64,000 nucleotides of DNA, from positions 1-64,000 of IMG/VR virus record IMGVR_UViG_3300021478_000023; one strand, written 5' to 3'. The stretch is from a virus. The notes beneath the pieces are model-generated. The model did not search any database. It was not told where the DNA came from and saw only the letters and a list, made by a program, of their open reading frames with translations. Below, in pieces: positions 38,054 through 47,021 of this stretch; within the stretch, counting starts at the first letter, position 1, and each line of letters starts with the position of its first letter. The position numbers were made by a program, and so were the translations under genes.

Positions 38054-38088
38054 GGGCTCGCCCACAAGCCAATGCCGAGGGCGAGCCC
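38054..38088 (+). terminator. Hairpin between the paralogues
   Basis: GGGCTCGCCC (38054-38063) pairs with GGGCGAGCCC (38079-38088), a perfect 10-bp stem with a 15-base loop. There is no T-run. It may set relative levels of the genes around it. Confidence 0.45.
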
Positions 38089-38110
38089 GCCCATTTCACA
38101 GGAGTCACCA

Positions 38111-38407
38111 ATGCCTGATCCTAAAGCGGTCGATCCTAGCTCTTGGTCGCCAACCCCGACGCAAGAGGAAAACGATCTCGCCGCGTCCGGTCTACACGTC
38201 GATCATAAAGAGGATGACGGCAGTCCTGTTGATGAGAACATCCATCCGCCAGGACTTGAGGAAAGCAAAAAGAAAAAACAGGTGCAAGCCGATCAACCGA
38301 CGCGCGGCGGCTACCAAACACGACAGGTCAGACCAGAACAACCAAGAACACCGGCAACCCCTTCACACCCGCCACCGCTCTCACATCCACACTCCGACGA
38401 TAAATGA
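38111..38407 (+). CDS. Acidic/charged small protein, tandem paralogue B
   Basis: A 98-residue disordered protein. WSPTPTQEENDLAASGLHVD and HKEDDGSPVDEN match the neighbour at 37704-38018, so the two arose by duplication. ACAGGAGTCACCA precedes the ATG. It ends on the ATGA of the portal gene. Confidence 0.55.
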   Translation: MPDPKAVDPSSWSPTPTQEENDLAASGLHVDHKEDDGSPVDENIHPPGLEESKKKKQVQADQPTRGGYQTRQVRPEQPRTPATPSHPPPLSHPHSDDK

Positions 38408-39900
38408 ACCGCTTGCTGGCGAAAATCGCAGCCCCTTTCATCCGCAAAAGTTTGGTTGGTCAGGATGAGGGGGGCTATCGCCCTGGCCCGTGGCAACTGC
38501 CGGTTTCTGGCGGTTGGCTTCCGGTCGGGGTTGGCGAATATGTCAATTGGTGGCAGCTTGGCTTTGATCCGGTTTACGGATCAAGCAACTCTGCAATTGT
38601 TGAAGCATGCGTGTCGGCCTACGCGCAGACCGTGGCCATGTGCCCTGGCGATCATTGGAAATCCAACGACAAGGGCGGACGCACGCGCATCACCAACTCG
38701 GCGCTATCTCGCATTCTGCGCTATCCGAACGACTATCAATCGATCTCCGATTTCATGATGAATTTGACGCGCAACCTGTACCTAACAGGCAACGCGTATG
38801 CGCTGGCGCTGCGCAACGACCGTTTCGAGATTGACGAATTGCACCCGATGGACCCGGACATATCGCGCCCGATGGTCGCGAGCACGGGCGACGTGTTCTA
38901 TCAACTCGGCGGCAACGACGTTATCCAAAACCGGCTAACCGGATCATCGAACCAGATTTTGACTGCGGTGCCGATGCGCGACGTGCTGCACATTCGGCTC
39001 AACACGCAACGGCAATGGCCGCGCCCGTTGCTAGGTCAATCGCCGCTTGAAGCCGCGATGCAAGACATCGGCCTTGGCTCGGCAATCACCGCACAGCAAA
39101 TGCGGTTCTATCAAAACGAGGCGCGGCCATCCGCCGTGCTCTCGACCGATTTGGTGCTCGACAAGGAACAAGTCGCGCAACTACGCGACCGATGGGATGA
39201 ACAATCCAAGGGCTTGCGCCAGGGCGGCACACCGATCCTGACCGCAGGATTGAAGGTGCAGCCGTGGGGCGTTAGCGGCGGCAAAGAGTCAGCGATTGCC
39301 GATATCGCCAAGATGAGCAAGGAAAACATCGCGCTCGCATTCCGCGTTCCATTGCAGATCCTTGGCATCGGCGGCACACCGTTTTCGTCAACCGAGTTGT
39401 TGATGCAGTCGTGGATCGCATCGGGGCTCGGTTTTTGTTTGAACCATATCGAGGAAGCATTCGGCTTCCTCTACAATTGCAAGGGCCAGCCGGACGAATA
39501 CGTTGAGTTTAGCACCGACGCGTTGCTGCGCTCGGCCTACAGCGTTCGTATTGAAGGGTTGGCCCGTGGCGTGCAGGGCGGCATCTATTCGCCGAACGAA
39601 GCGCGCAACATGGAAGGGCTTGACGACGTTAAGTTTGGTGATGAGCCGCGCGTTCAACAACAAGTAGTCCCGCTTTCCGCAGCGGCGCAAATCCAAGCAC
39701 AAGCGCCCGGATCAACCGGACCAAAGCCGCCATCCGCACCTGGGCCGGATGCGCCACCCGCGCCGCCATCCGCAGCATCCGCCGAAGCGCCGAAAGCGCC
39801 AGCGCCGAAAGAGCCGAAAGGCAACCCCGATGACATCAAACGGGAAGCACGAAAACTTTTCGCAGCCGTTGAGCGAGCCGGACGGCGATATTCTCAGTGA
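38404..39900 (+). CDS. HK97-family portal protein
   Basis: A 498-residue protein with the portal order: IVEACVSAYAQTVAMCPGDH, DFMMNLTRNLYLTGNAYALA, DVLHIRLNTQRQ and ALAFRVPLQILGIGGTPFSS, TELLMQSWIASGLGFCLNHI. The last 90 residues are a Pro/Ala linker and a short basic end that overlap the next gene by 71 bases. Placed after the capsid gene, whereas most HK97-type phages put the portal first. It is the dodecameric DNA channel at one capsid vertex. Confidence 0.85.
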   Translation: MNRLLAKIAAPFIRKSLVGQDEGGYRPGPWQLPVSGGWLPVGVGEYVNWWQLGFDPVYGSSNSAIVEACVSAYAQTVAMCPGDHWKSNDKGGRTRITNSALSRILRYPNDYQSISDFMMNLTRNLYLTGNAYALALRNDRFEIDELHPMDPDISRPMVASTGDVFYQLGGNDVIQNRLTGSSNQILTAVPMRDVLHIRLNTQRQWPRPLLGQSPLEAAMQDIGLGSAITAQQMRFYQNEARPSAVLSTDLVLDKEQVAQLRDRWDEQSKGLRQGGTPILTAGLKVQPWGVSGGKESAIADIAKMSKENIALAFRVPLQILGIGGTPFSSTELLMQSWIASGLGFCLNHIEEAFGFLYNCKGQPDEYVEFSTDALLRSAYSVRIEGLARGVQGGIYSPNEARNMEGLDDVKFGDEPRVQQQVVPLSAAAQIQAQAPGSTGPKPPSAPGPDAPPAPPSAASAEAPKAPAPKEPKGNPDDIKREARKLFAAVERAGRRYSQ

Positions 39901-41383
39901 AGTTGTCCGCGAAGTTCTCGCCGATGTTATCGCCGCTGAAAAAAATCAATGGCAGCGCGAGCGTGCGCTGATCGAAGCGCAAGCGGCGCAAGCTATCGCC
40001 GAGTTTCGTGGCCAGCTAATCGAAACGCGCGATGAATTGAATCGCATGGTCGCGAACACGGTTGCTGACCTACAAGCGAATTTCGCGGCGAGACTGCGCG
40101 AGCTACGCAACGGAGATCCCGGCGAGCCGGGACCGCCAGGGCAGCAAGGCGCACCGGGACCGATAGGCGAACGTGGTGCACCGGGCGAGCGCGGAGATCC
40201 GGGCGTGCCTGGGCGCGACGGCACACCGGGCGAGCCGGGACCGATAGGCCAGCAAGGTCCGCCCGGCGACACCCGCATGTTTGAATCCGAGGCGCGGACA
40301 ACGATGGCGGAAATGCGCGCCGACGTGATGACGCTGCGCAGCCAAGTCAACGAAACGGTCGAGCGGCGGCTGGCCAGTCTGCGCGACGGCAAGGATGGGG
40401 CACCGGGCGCACCTGGGGCGCGCGGCGATCCTGGGCCGCAGGGCGAGCGCGGAGATCGCGGCGAGCGCGGGTCACTCGGCTTGCGCGGCGAGCGTGGCCT
40501 ACCGGGCGAGCCGGGTCCGGCAGGCATGCAGGGCGCACCGGGCGAGCGCGGCGAGGCCGGGCCGCAGGGTGAGCAAGGGCTACCCGGCGAAATCGGTCCA
40601 GCGGGTCCGCAGGGCGAGCGCGGTATGGCCGGATTGATGGGCAACCCTGGCAACGACGGCGCACCGGGCGAGCGCGGCGAGCGCGGAGATCCGGGCGAGG
40701 TTGGCCCGCAAGGTGAGCGCGGCGAGGTTGGGATTGCGGGCGCCGAGGGCTTGCGCGGCGAGCCCGGCGAGCAAGGAATTCCCGGCGAGCGCGGCGAGGT
40801 TGGGCCGCAGGGACTCGTCGGCAAGGATGGACTACCGGGCGAACCGGGTCCGCGCGGCGAGCGCGGCGAAATTGGCCCGCCCGGCAGGCTTCCGGTCGTG
40901 AAGGCGTACCGCCCCGGCGCGGTGCACTATGAGGCCGACGTTGTGACGCTCGGCGGCTGCACCTATCAGGCAATCCGCGACACCGCGAGCGCGCCGCCCG
41001 ATGAGGATTGGATTTGCTTGGCGAGCGCTGGCATCGATGCGATCTCGCCAACCGTGCGCAGCACATGGCTCGCGACCGAGACATATTCCAAACTCGATAT
41101 CGTTGCGCTCGACGGATCTAGCTTCATTGCGCGCAAGGATAATCCCGGCCCGTGTCCCGGTGACGATTGGCAGATGATCGTCGGACGTGGGCGACCGGGC
41201 AAGCAAGGCGAGCGCGGCACCAAGGGTGATCGCGGCGAGCCCGGCGAACCGGGCGCAATAATCCTGGCGTGGAAAATCGACCGCGAGAACTACACCATCA
41301 CGCCGATGATGTCGGACGGCACGAAAGCGTTGCCGATCAACATGCGCGAGTTGTTTGAGCAATTCCAAGCCGAGGCGCGTTGA
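39830..41383 (+). CDS. Collagen-like fibre protein of the head-neck region
   Basis: A 517-residue protein from ATG 39830. Residues about 1-100 form a helical N-terminus ([20 protein letters not shown]). Two collagen-type Gly-X-Y stretches follow (about 102-152 and 198-360; for example [16 protein letters not shown]), separated by a helix. The end has two similar units of a carbohydrate-binding type ([20 protein letters not shown] and [20 protein letters not shown]), then a short Gly-X-Y stretch and a C-terminal cap. It lies between portal and connector genes, so it may be a head or neck fibre that binds host or surface polysaccharide. TGATG links it to the next gene. Confidence 0.75.
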   Translation: MTSNGKHENFSQPLSEPDGDILSEVVREVLADVIAAEKNQWQRERALIEAQAAQAIAEFRGQLIETRDELNRMVANTVADLQANFAARLRELRNGDPGEPGPPGQQGAPGPIGERGAPGERGDPGVPGRDGTPGEPGPIGQQGPPGDTRMFESEARTTMAEMRADVMTLRSQVNETVERRLASLRDGKDGAPGAPGARGDPGPQGERGDRGERGSLGLRGERGLPGEPGPAGMQGAPGERGEAGPQGEQGLPGEIGPAGPQGERGMAGLMGNPGNDGAPGERGERGDPGEVGPQGERGEVGIAGAEGLRGEPGEQGIPGERGEVGPQGLVGKDGLPGEPGPRGERGEIGPPGRLPVVKAYRPGAVHYEADVVTLGGCTYQAIRDTASAPPDEDWICLASAGIDAISPTVRSTWLATETYSKLDIVALDGSSFIARKDNPGPCPGDDWQMIVGRGRPGKQGERGTKGDRGEPGEPGAIILAWKIDRENYTITPMMSDGTKALPINMRELFEQFQAEAR

Positions 41384-42030
41384 TGGACTCGACTATCAAA
41401 ATCATCACGCCAGCAACGTCATTCGATTTGATGTCACTGGACGACATGAAAATTGTGCTCGGCATTCCGCCAGCCGACACGACGCAGGATGCGGTCATTC
41501 AAAGTCAGATCACGATGATGTCGGACGTGATCGCGACAGAATGCAATCGCAGTCCCCTCGATAGTCATAGTTGGGCGAAAGAGAAAGTGCAGGAGACAAT
41601 TCGCGACTTGGATTCACGGCGCGTCTATCTCTCGCACTGGCCAGTGAAAGAGGACGATATCGAAACGGTCGAATGCCCGATTGGCACGCCTTATCCTGAT
41701 GGCGGTTGGGAACTAGAGGAAACATCCGGCAAGTTGAGTTTGTATGCTGGTCAACCCGAACCGATCAGCGTGATCTATACGGGCGGCTATGACTTGCCGG
41801 ACGGAGCGCCGCCAGCGTTGCGGGCAGCTTGTGAGATCATGGTTCGCAGCTATCGAATGTGGGAACAGCGGCAAGCAACGGCTGGCATCCGGTCCATATC
41901 CCACAAGGAAGCGCGCGTGATGTTCTTCGATCCTAACGTGATGCTCAAACAAACAGGATCGACTCCGCTTGCGACGGCGGGGCAGACCGTCAAGGATTTG
42001 CTCTACCATTACATGCGGTTTTGGGTGTGA
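41383..42030 (+). CDS. Head-tail connector (gp6-like)
   Basis: A 215-residue protein with the mainly helical gp6-like fold: SLDDMKIVLGIPPADTTQDA, then a region GQPEPISVIYTGGYDLPDGA and RAACEIMVRSYRMWEQRQAT. It starts on the TGATG shared with the collagen-like gene. Predicted to sit on the portal and receive the tail. Confidence 0.75.
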   Translation: MDSTIKIITPATSFDLMSLDDMKIVLGIPPADTTQDAVIQSQITMMSDVIATECNRSPLDSHSWAKEKVQETIRDLDSRRVYLSHWPVKEDDIETVECPIGTPYPDGGWELEETSGKLSLYAGQPEPISVIYTGGYDLPDGAPPALRAACEIMVRSYRMWEQRQATAGIRSISHKEARVMFFDPNVMLKQTGSTPLATAGQTVKDLLYHYMRFWV

Positions 42031-42416
42031 TGCCGTTCACCGTCGATTTCGATGGCATGGGAAACGTCACGGCCACGCTCGACGGCATGGCCGACAAGAT
42101 CAGCAAACTCGGTAAAGAGGAAATGGCCAAGGAACTAACCGAGTGGCAGCGGGACGACATGAAGCGGACCTACCCGAACACCAAGCAAGAGGACGAAAAG
42201 ACGGTGATGACGGAGATTTGGCCGCGCTCGCGAGTTTCCGAGGGGCACAAACCAAACACCACTGGCGCAAGCGCGAAGCGCGTTCGCGTGTACGCGCCGC
42301 CGCGCGGCGGCCAGCGAGTGACAGCGAGCACGCGTCCAATCTTGCGCAGCGAGTTGTTCGCCAAACTTTGCGACCGAATGTCCGAGTTGTTGAACCGCGT
42401 GTTGAAATGGCACTGA
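42030..42416 (+). CDS. Minor neck/tail protein (HK97 gp10-like)
   Basis: A 128-residue protein resembling gp10-like neck or tail-completion proteins: helical start (DKISKLGKEEMAKELTEWQR), a charged centre and a basic end. Starts on TGATG with the connector gene. Assigned by size, place and layout rather than strong motifs. Confidence 0.55.
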   Translation: MPFTVDFDGMGNVTATLDGMADKISKLGKEEMAKELTEWQRDDMKRTYPNTKQEDEKTVMTEIWPRSRVSEGHKPNTTGASAKRVRVYAPPRGGQRVTASTRPILRSELFAKLCDRMSELLNRVLKWH

Positions 42417-42417
42417 C

Positions 42418-42777
42418 ATGGCAAACCAAGGCATAAATTTTTCTGCGTTGGTCTACGGGTCATGTATGGACACGTTCGCCATTGACGTGACGTTCATGAC
42501 GACGCTCAACGGCACATTCATCAATCGCGGGATCTTCACGACGCGCGAGTTGAACGTGCTGGCGGAAAACAATTCGATCTATTCAGATCAACAAACGATC
42601 CTCGATATTCGTGAATCAGAATTTCCGATCATGCCGGTGCAGGGCGATCATGTGATGATCGACAAGGATTGCAACGGTGCGTACCGGGGCGAATTCGTGA
42701 TCGTTGACTCGTCCGACAACGGCGGCGGCGAGACGACGCTGACCTTGCGCAAGCTGGAAAACCTCATCGGACAATGA
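42418..42777 (+). CDS. Putative head-tail joining protein
   Basis: A 119-residue beta-type protein. The C-terminal half (PVQGDHVMIDKDCNGAYRGE, then NGGGETTLTLRKLE) is typical of small head-tail joining proteins. It lies one base after the neck gene and ends as ATGA into the tail-terminator gene. Confidence 0.55.
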   Translation: MANQGINFSALVYGSCMDTFAIDVTFMTTLNGTFINRGIFTTRELNVLAENNSIYSDQQTILDIRESEFPIMPVQGDHVMIDKDCNGAYRGEFVIVDSSDNGGGETTLTLRKLENLIGQ

Positions 42778-43463
42778 ACAAGCAAATCAAAATCACCGAC
42801 TATCAAAGCTATTCGTTGGTGATACGCGATGTGTTTTTCTATGCGCTCAAGACCGATCCGTTTTTTGCGAACTACAAGTGCCGCCGAACGCCGATGAACG
42901 TGGTGCAGATTGAGCACCTACCGTATCTCGGGGTCTACATCACCGATGAGACGATGTTGCCGGACGGCGACGCGAATGCTCACCCGCCCGGTTTCATCCA
43001 CACGTTGAAAGTCGCTTTTTCGGTGATCGTCGCGCACAACGATCAGGACTTGGCAGAGGCAACGATTGATGCGGCATGGTGGCGGATCATGCACCGCATC
43101 CTGGCCGACAAGAAGATCATGAACGTCTACTTTAGCAGCAACCCGGACAACACGCTGATTGAAGGGATAACGCGCGGCACGCGTCGGCATGTGTTTGGTG
43201 CCACTGGCCACAACCAACAGACACCGACTGCGGAGCTACGCTACGAAATGTCGGTTACGTTCCGCACGACATGGCCGCCGATCATCACCGATGACTTGTT
43301 GATGATCGACGTTGTTACCGGCGTCAAGATTGGCGACGCCGCCGACGCTATGGCGCAGCGATACCAAGCCCACATGCGCTACTTGTTTGATCCAAGCCCG
43401 CCAGAAATAGATGATCTCGCAGGACAAGACATGCAACCAAGAAAGGATGACGACGATGCCTGA
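42774..43463 (+). CDS. Putative tail terminator
   Basis: A 229-residue protein with alpha/beta layout (VVQIEHLPYLGVYITDETML, then AFSVIVAHNDQDLAEATIDA, and ELRYEMSVTFRTTWPP), as in tail-terminator or tail-completion proteins of myoviruses. ATGA overlap with the joining protein. Assignment depends on its place before the sheath gene. Confidence 0.6.
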   Translation: MNKQIKITDYQSYSLVIRDVFFYALKTDPFFANYKCRRTPMNVVQIEHLPYLGVYITDETMLPDGDANAHPPGFIHTLKVAFSVIVAHNDQDLAEATIDAAWWRIMHRILADKKIMNVYFSSNPDNTLIEGITRGTRRHVFGATGHNQQTPTAELRYEMSVTFRTTWPPIITDDLLMIDVVTGVKIGDAADAMAQRYQAHMRYLFDPSPPEIDDLAGQDMQPRKDDDDA

Positions 43464-43806
43464 TCTAATCCGATCAAGCCCGAAGCGCGACCAGACGCCA
43501 GCGACGCCGAACGAAAACCCGCGCAACAAGCAACAGGCGCGGCGGATGAAGATTCTCCAAGACGTGCGCGACAAGCACGGCAGCATCCGCGTTGTGCCGA
43601 ACGAGAAATATCGCGCCGTGCTGTTTCATCCGAGCACCGGCATGCGCTTCCGCGAGGAAGGCGGCGCGTCGTGGCCGAATGATCGTTTCACGCAACGGCG
43701 ATTGCGCGATGGCAGCGTGCGGCTGGAACCCAAGAAAGAGGACAAGCCGCAACAAGAGGGCAAGCCGGATCGCCGCTCGCCGCAGCCGACTCAATCCTCG
43801 ACCTAA
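43456..43806 (+). CDS. Small DUF2635-like tail protein (Mu gp38 position)
   Basis: A 116-residue basic protein. HPSTGMRFREEGGASWPNDR then FTQRRLRDGSVRLEPKK parallels DUF2635-type small proteins that precede sheath genes in Mu-like phages, although the N-terminal part is longer than usual. Two starts (43447 and 43456) are both possible. Ends before two hairpins. Confidence 0.55.
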   Translation: MPDLIRSSPKRDQTPATPNENPRNKQQARRMKILQDVRDKHGSIRVVPNEKYRAVLFHPSTGMRFREEGGASWPNDRFTQRRLRDGSVRLEPKKEDKPQQEGKPDRRSPQPTQSST

Positions 43807-43829
43807 CATTCCTAAACGAACTACCGGCT

Positions 43830-43874
43830 GAGAGTCGAAACGACTCTCACCCGCCTAAGCCGATGGCTTGGCGG
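43830..43874 (+). terminator. Two hairpins before the sheath gene
   Basis: GAGAGTCG/CGACTCTC (43830-43848, loop AAA) and CCGCC-AAGCC/GGCTTGGCGG (43851-43874, loop GAT, one bulged T). No T-run follows. They could be processing sites protecting the sheath mRNA. Confidence 0.4.
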
Positions 43875-43950
43875 ACGATGAGTCACGTCCAAGCATCCCC
43901 CGCAACCCCCGCCTACCGCTGATCGTGGTTATCAGCAACAGGAGCGACCC

Positions 43951-45777
43951 ATGCCCGTGTCATTCGCCCAAATTCCTCAGAACATTAAGGTTCCTTTGTA
44001 TTGGGTTGAGATAGACCCATCGATGGCCGGGCTCCCCTCAATCAACTTGAGGGCGCTTTTGTTTGGAACGATGCTCGGGCCGATCAACACTGTTGATACA
44101 GCGGTCGCCGCTGTTCCCGGCACCGGGTATCTTGTTGGTGATACGATTCAGTTAGACAACGGCGTTGAGCTACGCGTAGCGACGGTCGCGGGGGCTGACG
44201 GTGTTGGAACGGTTGATATCATCGATGGTGGCAGCGCGGTCACGCCGCCGACTGGCGCGCAACCGCAGATCTCTACCAGCGGCGACGGCATCAACGCCAC
44301 GTTCACGCTGACATGGCTCAACACTCCTGGCGGCGGCACGGCGGTTCCTGACGTTCCGACTCCGATTGGTTCGCAAGCGCAAGCCGATCAGGCATTCGGT
44401 CAGGGCTCCGAGTTGAGCCGCATGTTCAAGGCGTTTTATTCTAACAATTGGGCCAACGAAGTTTGGGGTTGCGGCCTCAAACAGCCAACCGGCGCAACGG
44501 CGGCGGGCGGATCAATCACCATCACGGCCCCGCCTACGGCAGCGGGAACGATTCATCTTTACATCGGCGGCGAATATGTCCCGGTCAACATTTCGCCGAG
44601 CGACACCGTTGACGATATCGCCGCCGCGATTGTGTCCGAGGTCAACAACCACAACGACGTTGCGGTGATCGCGTCCGGCCCGGTCACGGGCGGCATCGTC
44701 AACTTGACCGCCAATTGGAAAGGCGTCGGCGGCAACGAGATCATGGTGTCGATGAACTACTACGGCGGGCGCGGCGGCGAGCAAACGCCGGTCGGGCTCG
44801 GCATCCTGTTGCCCGCAACGCAATTCCTGACTGGCGGCGTCGGCACGCCGGACATTCAAAACGCCATCCTGAATATGGGCGAGGAACCGTATGAGTACGC
44901 GTGCGTGCCCTGGACCGACAGCGAAACGCTGTTCAACATGGATCAGGAATACGGATTCACCGATCAGGGGCGTTGGGGTTTTGAGCGCCAGCTTTTCGGC
45001 CACGTATTTTCGGCGAAGCGTGGCACCTACCCGGACTTGTTGTTGTTTGGTGAGACGAACAACAGCGGCGTGATCTCGATTATGTCGTTCGAGCACTTGA
45101 GTCCGTCGCCCGCGTTCGAATGGGCAGCTTCCTATTGTGCAAAAGCCCAAAGGGCGCTCATTAACGATCCTGCACGTCCTCTGCAAGCGCTCTCGCTCAA
45201 CAGGATCAAGCTGGCGCCCAAGCACAATCGGTTTGATTTCATCGAGATCAACTCGTTGGCGTCAACCGGCATGGCGATCCAAAAAGCCGGATCAGACAAT
45301 CAACCAATGATTGCTCGGGAACAGACCACATACCAGCTAAACCTCTATGGTCAGACTGACGACGCATACGAATTAGTAACGACCTTGGCGACGCTGGCGA
45401 AGTTGTTGAGGAATCAGCGTCAGGCAATCACCAGCAAGTATCCGCGCCACAAACTTGCTGATGACGGCACGAAGTTTGGTCCGGGTCAGGCAATTGTGAC
45501 CCCGATCATCATCAAGGCCGAACTGATCAATCAGTATCAGCAAGATATGTACGACGGACTTGTTGAAAATCTGCAAGCGTTCAAAGCGCACCTGATCGTT
45601 GAGCGAGATCCAAACGATCCAAACCGGCTCAACACCTTATATCCTCCTGACTTGATCAATCAGTTGCGAATTTTTGCGGTGCTTGCTCAATTCCGACTCC
45701 AGTACGACCGTGGCATCGATCAACTAATAATCGGGCCGAGCACTGGTCCGTTCAACGCGTCGTCGCAAGCGTCGTAA
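43951..45777 (+). CDS. Tail sheath protein (Mu gpL-like)
   Basis: A 608-residue protein. The N-terminal part has IPQNIKVPLYWVEIDPSMAG as in Mu-type sheath proteins. An extra Gly/Thr-rich beta insertion follows (about residues 50-130), then QADQAFGQGSELSRMFKAFY and the C-terminal sheath core (LLFGETNNSGVISIMSFEHL, then IAREQTTYQLNLYGQTDDAY). It is about 110 residues longer than Mu gpL because of the insertion. AACAGGAGCGACCC precedes the ATG. It contracts to drive the tube through the envelope. Confidence 0.85.
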   Translation: MPVSFAQIPQNIKVPLYWVEIDPSMAGLPSINLRALLFGTMLGPINTVDTAVAAVPGTGYLVGDTIQLDNGVELRVATVAGADGVGTVDIIDGGSAVTPPTGAQPQISTSGDGINATFTLTWLNTPGGGTAVPDVPTPIGSQAQADQAFGQGSELSRMFKAFYSNNWANEVWGCGLKQPTGATAAGGSITITAPPTAAGTIHLYIGGEYVPVNISPSDTVDDIAAAIVSEVNNHNDVAVIASGPVTGGIVNLTANWKGVGGNEIMVSMNYYGGRGGEQTPVGLGILLPATQFLTGGVGTPDIQNAILNMGEEPYEYACVPWTDSETLFNMDQEYGFTDQGRWGFERQLFGHVFSAKRGTYPDLLLFGETNNSGVISIMSFEHLSPSPAFEWAASYCAKAQRALINDPARPLQALSLNRIKLAPKHNRFDFIEINSLASTGMAIQKAGSDNQPMIAREQTTYQLNLYGQTDDAYELVTTLATLAKLLRNQRQAITSKYPRHKLADDGTKFGPGQAIVTPIIIKAELINQYQQDMYDGLVENLQAFKAHLIVERDPNDPNRLNTLYPPDLINQLRIFAVLAQFRLQYDRGIDQLIIGPSTGPFNASSQAS

Positions 45778-45793
45778 CGACCAACAACAATAC

Positions 45794-45815
45794 GGGCGGC
45801 CTTAACCAGCCGCCC
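45794..45815 (+). terminator. Hairpin between sheath and tube genes
   Basis: GGGCGGC (45794-45800) pairs with GCCGCCC (45809-45815) over CTTAACCA. No T-run. Similar hairpins are common between sheath and tube genes and may set their ratio. Confidence 0.45.
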
Positions 45816-45853
45816 GCCACCTATCCGTTCCATCAACAAATAGGAGAGTTACG

Positions 45854-46234
45854 ATGGCACAGAGAATCGCCGGAACGGCGTTCTTGACCGTTGACGGCAA
45901 TCAGTACGCGTTGCGTGGGAATTTCGTCGTGTCACCGTCGCCGGTCGAGCGCACAATGATTGCTGGCCAAGATGGCGTTCATGGCTATCAGGAATTGCCG
46001 CGCGTTCCATACATCGAAGGCGACATTAGTTTGGTTCCAGGGTTGTCGCTTGAAGCGCTGATTACGCAAACGGACTCAACCGTTGTCGCGCAGTTGGCGA
46101 ACTACACGACCTATACGTTGACCAACGCAACGGTGAAGGGCGGATTCGAAGCCAACACGCGAGACGGCCAAACGCGCGTGCGTTGGGAAGGCTTGACCTG
46201 TCAGGAGATCCAAACGGCAGCGCCGGGCTTCTAA
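45854..46234 (+). CDS. Tail tube protein (Mu gpM-like)
   Basis: A 126-residue protein with MAQRIAGTAFLTVDGNQYAL then VERTMIAGQDGVHGYQELPR, and TYTLTNATVKGGFEANTRDG, all standard for the Mu gpM tube group. TAGGAGAGTTACG precedes the ATG. It forms the inner tube under the sheath. Confidence 0.85.
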   Translation: MAQRIAGTAFLTVDGNQYALRGNFVVSPSPVERTMIAGQDGVHGYQELPRVPYIEGDISLVPGLSLEALITQTDSTVVAQLANYTTYTLTNATVKGGFEANTRDGQTRVRWEGLTCQEIQTAAPGF

Positions 46235-46266
46235 GCTAATCAACAACCGACATTGTGGGAGACAAC

Positions 46267-46872
46267 ATGAACGAAAGACCAAGCACCGGAATCTTTCGCG
46301 AGGGCTTCATCAATGAGCGCGCGGAAAGCGACGGCGATGCGCGTGCATTCCACACCGGCAACGGCGGCGTACCGGGACAAGATGCCCGGCCCACGTTCGC
46401 CCCGCCGCCAGCACCGGCACCGGCACCCGCGCCGGAAGGCCGATCAATCCCGCCACAAGACAAAACCCCCGAGCAACAAGTAGCGGCGGCGATGCCGCCG
46501 CCAGAGTTAGAGCCGTCACCGGCTGACACCGAAGCGGTGCAGATTGATCAGGATACGTGGCCTATAGTTGTTCGCTTGCTCTACAAGCCGCTGGTCATTC
46601 CTGGCACCGGGCAGACCTTCACCGAGCTATCGTTCCGCGAGCCACGCGGCGGCGATATCAACCGCTACGGCAACCCGTGCCGCATCAACGGGGAAGGCGA
46701 AGTGCTGATCGAGGAAAGAAAGATGCACTACATCATGGCGGCGTTGTCCGGCATCTTGCCGCCATATCTCGAATTGCTTGATCCGCGCGACTGGAATTCT
46801 TGCGCGTACAGGCTACGGCATTTTTTCGCTCCCGATCCGCGAGCGTGGTTGTCGGTACAGACGAGGAAATAA
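46267..46872 (+). CDS. Tail assembly chaperone (Mu gp41-like)
   Basis: A 201-residue protein. The first 90 residues are Pro-rich and disordered; residues about 95-175 hold the chaperone fold (WPIVVRLLYKPLVIPGTGQT, then TELSFREPRGGDINRYGNPC, MHYIMAALSGILPPYLELLD). The ATG at 46267 has GGGAGACAAC before it. It ends two bases before the TTG-started second chaperone frame. Confidence 0.75.
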   Translation: MNERPSTGIFREGFINERAESDGDARAFHTGNGGVPGQDARPTFAPPPAPAPAPAPEGRSIPPQDKTPEQQVAAAMPPPELEPSPADTEAVQIDQDTWPIVVRLLYKPLVIPGTGQTFTELSFREPRGGDINRYGNPCRINGEGEVLIEERKMHYIMAALSGILPPYLELLDPRDWNSCAYRLRHFFAPDPRAWLSVQTRK

Positions 46873-46874
46873 TC

Positions 46875-47021
46875 TTGAACTGCTACCGGCTCGCGCGCTG
46901 GTATCACGTCAGTCCTGATTTGTTTCTATCGATGACCTACGGCGAGGTTCACTTGCACTTGCGGCGCACCTTGCAACTCGCGAACTTGTTGCAGCGGGAA
47001 TCATCATCCGATGGCGAATGA
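46875..47021 (+). CDS. Second tail-chaperone frame, TTG start
   Basis: A 48-residue frame (LARWYHVSPDLFLSMTYGEV, then a helix). TTG at 46875 has GAGGAAATAATC before it; the frame lies at -1 relative to the chaperone gene and is open further upstream. Tail chaperones of Mu-like phages usually have a second product made by -1 frameshift or a close restart. I see no slippery heptamer in register, so the TTG restart is preferred. Confidence 0.55.
   Translation: MNCYRLARWYHVSPDLFLSMTYGEVHLHLRRTLQLANLLQRESSSDGE

Noticed and set aside
39946-40824. 292-residue minus-strand frame rich in Pro-Gly-Ser
   Set aside because: It is the mirror image of the collagen-type Gly-X-Y repeats on the plus strand.
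41381-42030. TTG start at 41380 for the connector gene
   Set aside because: The ATG at 41383 shares bases with the preceding stop (TGATG) as in many genes here.
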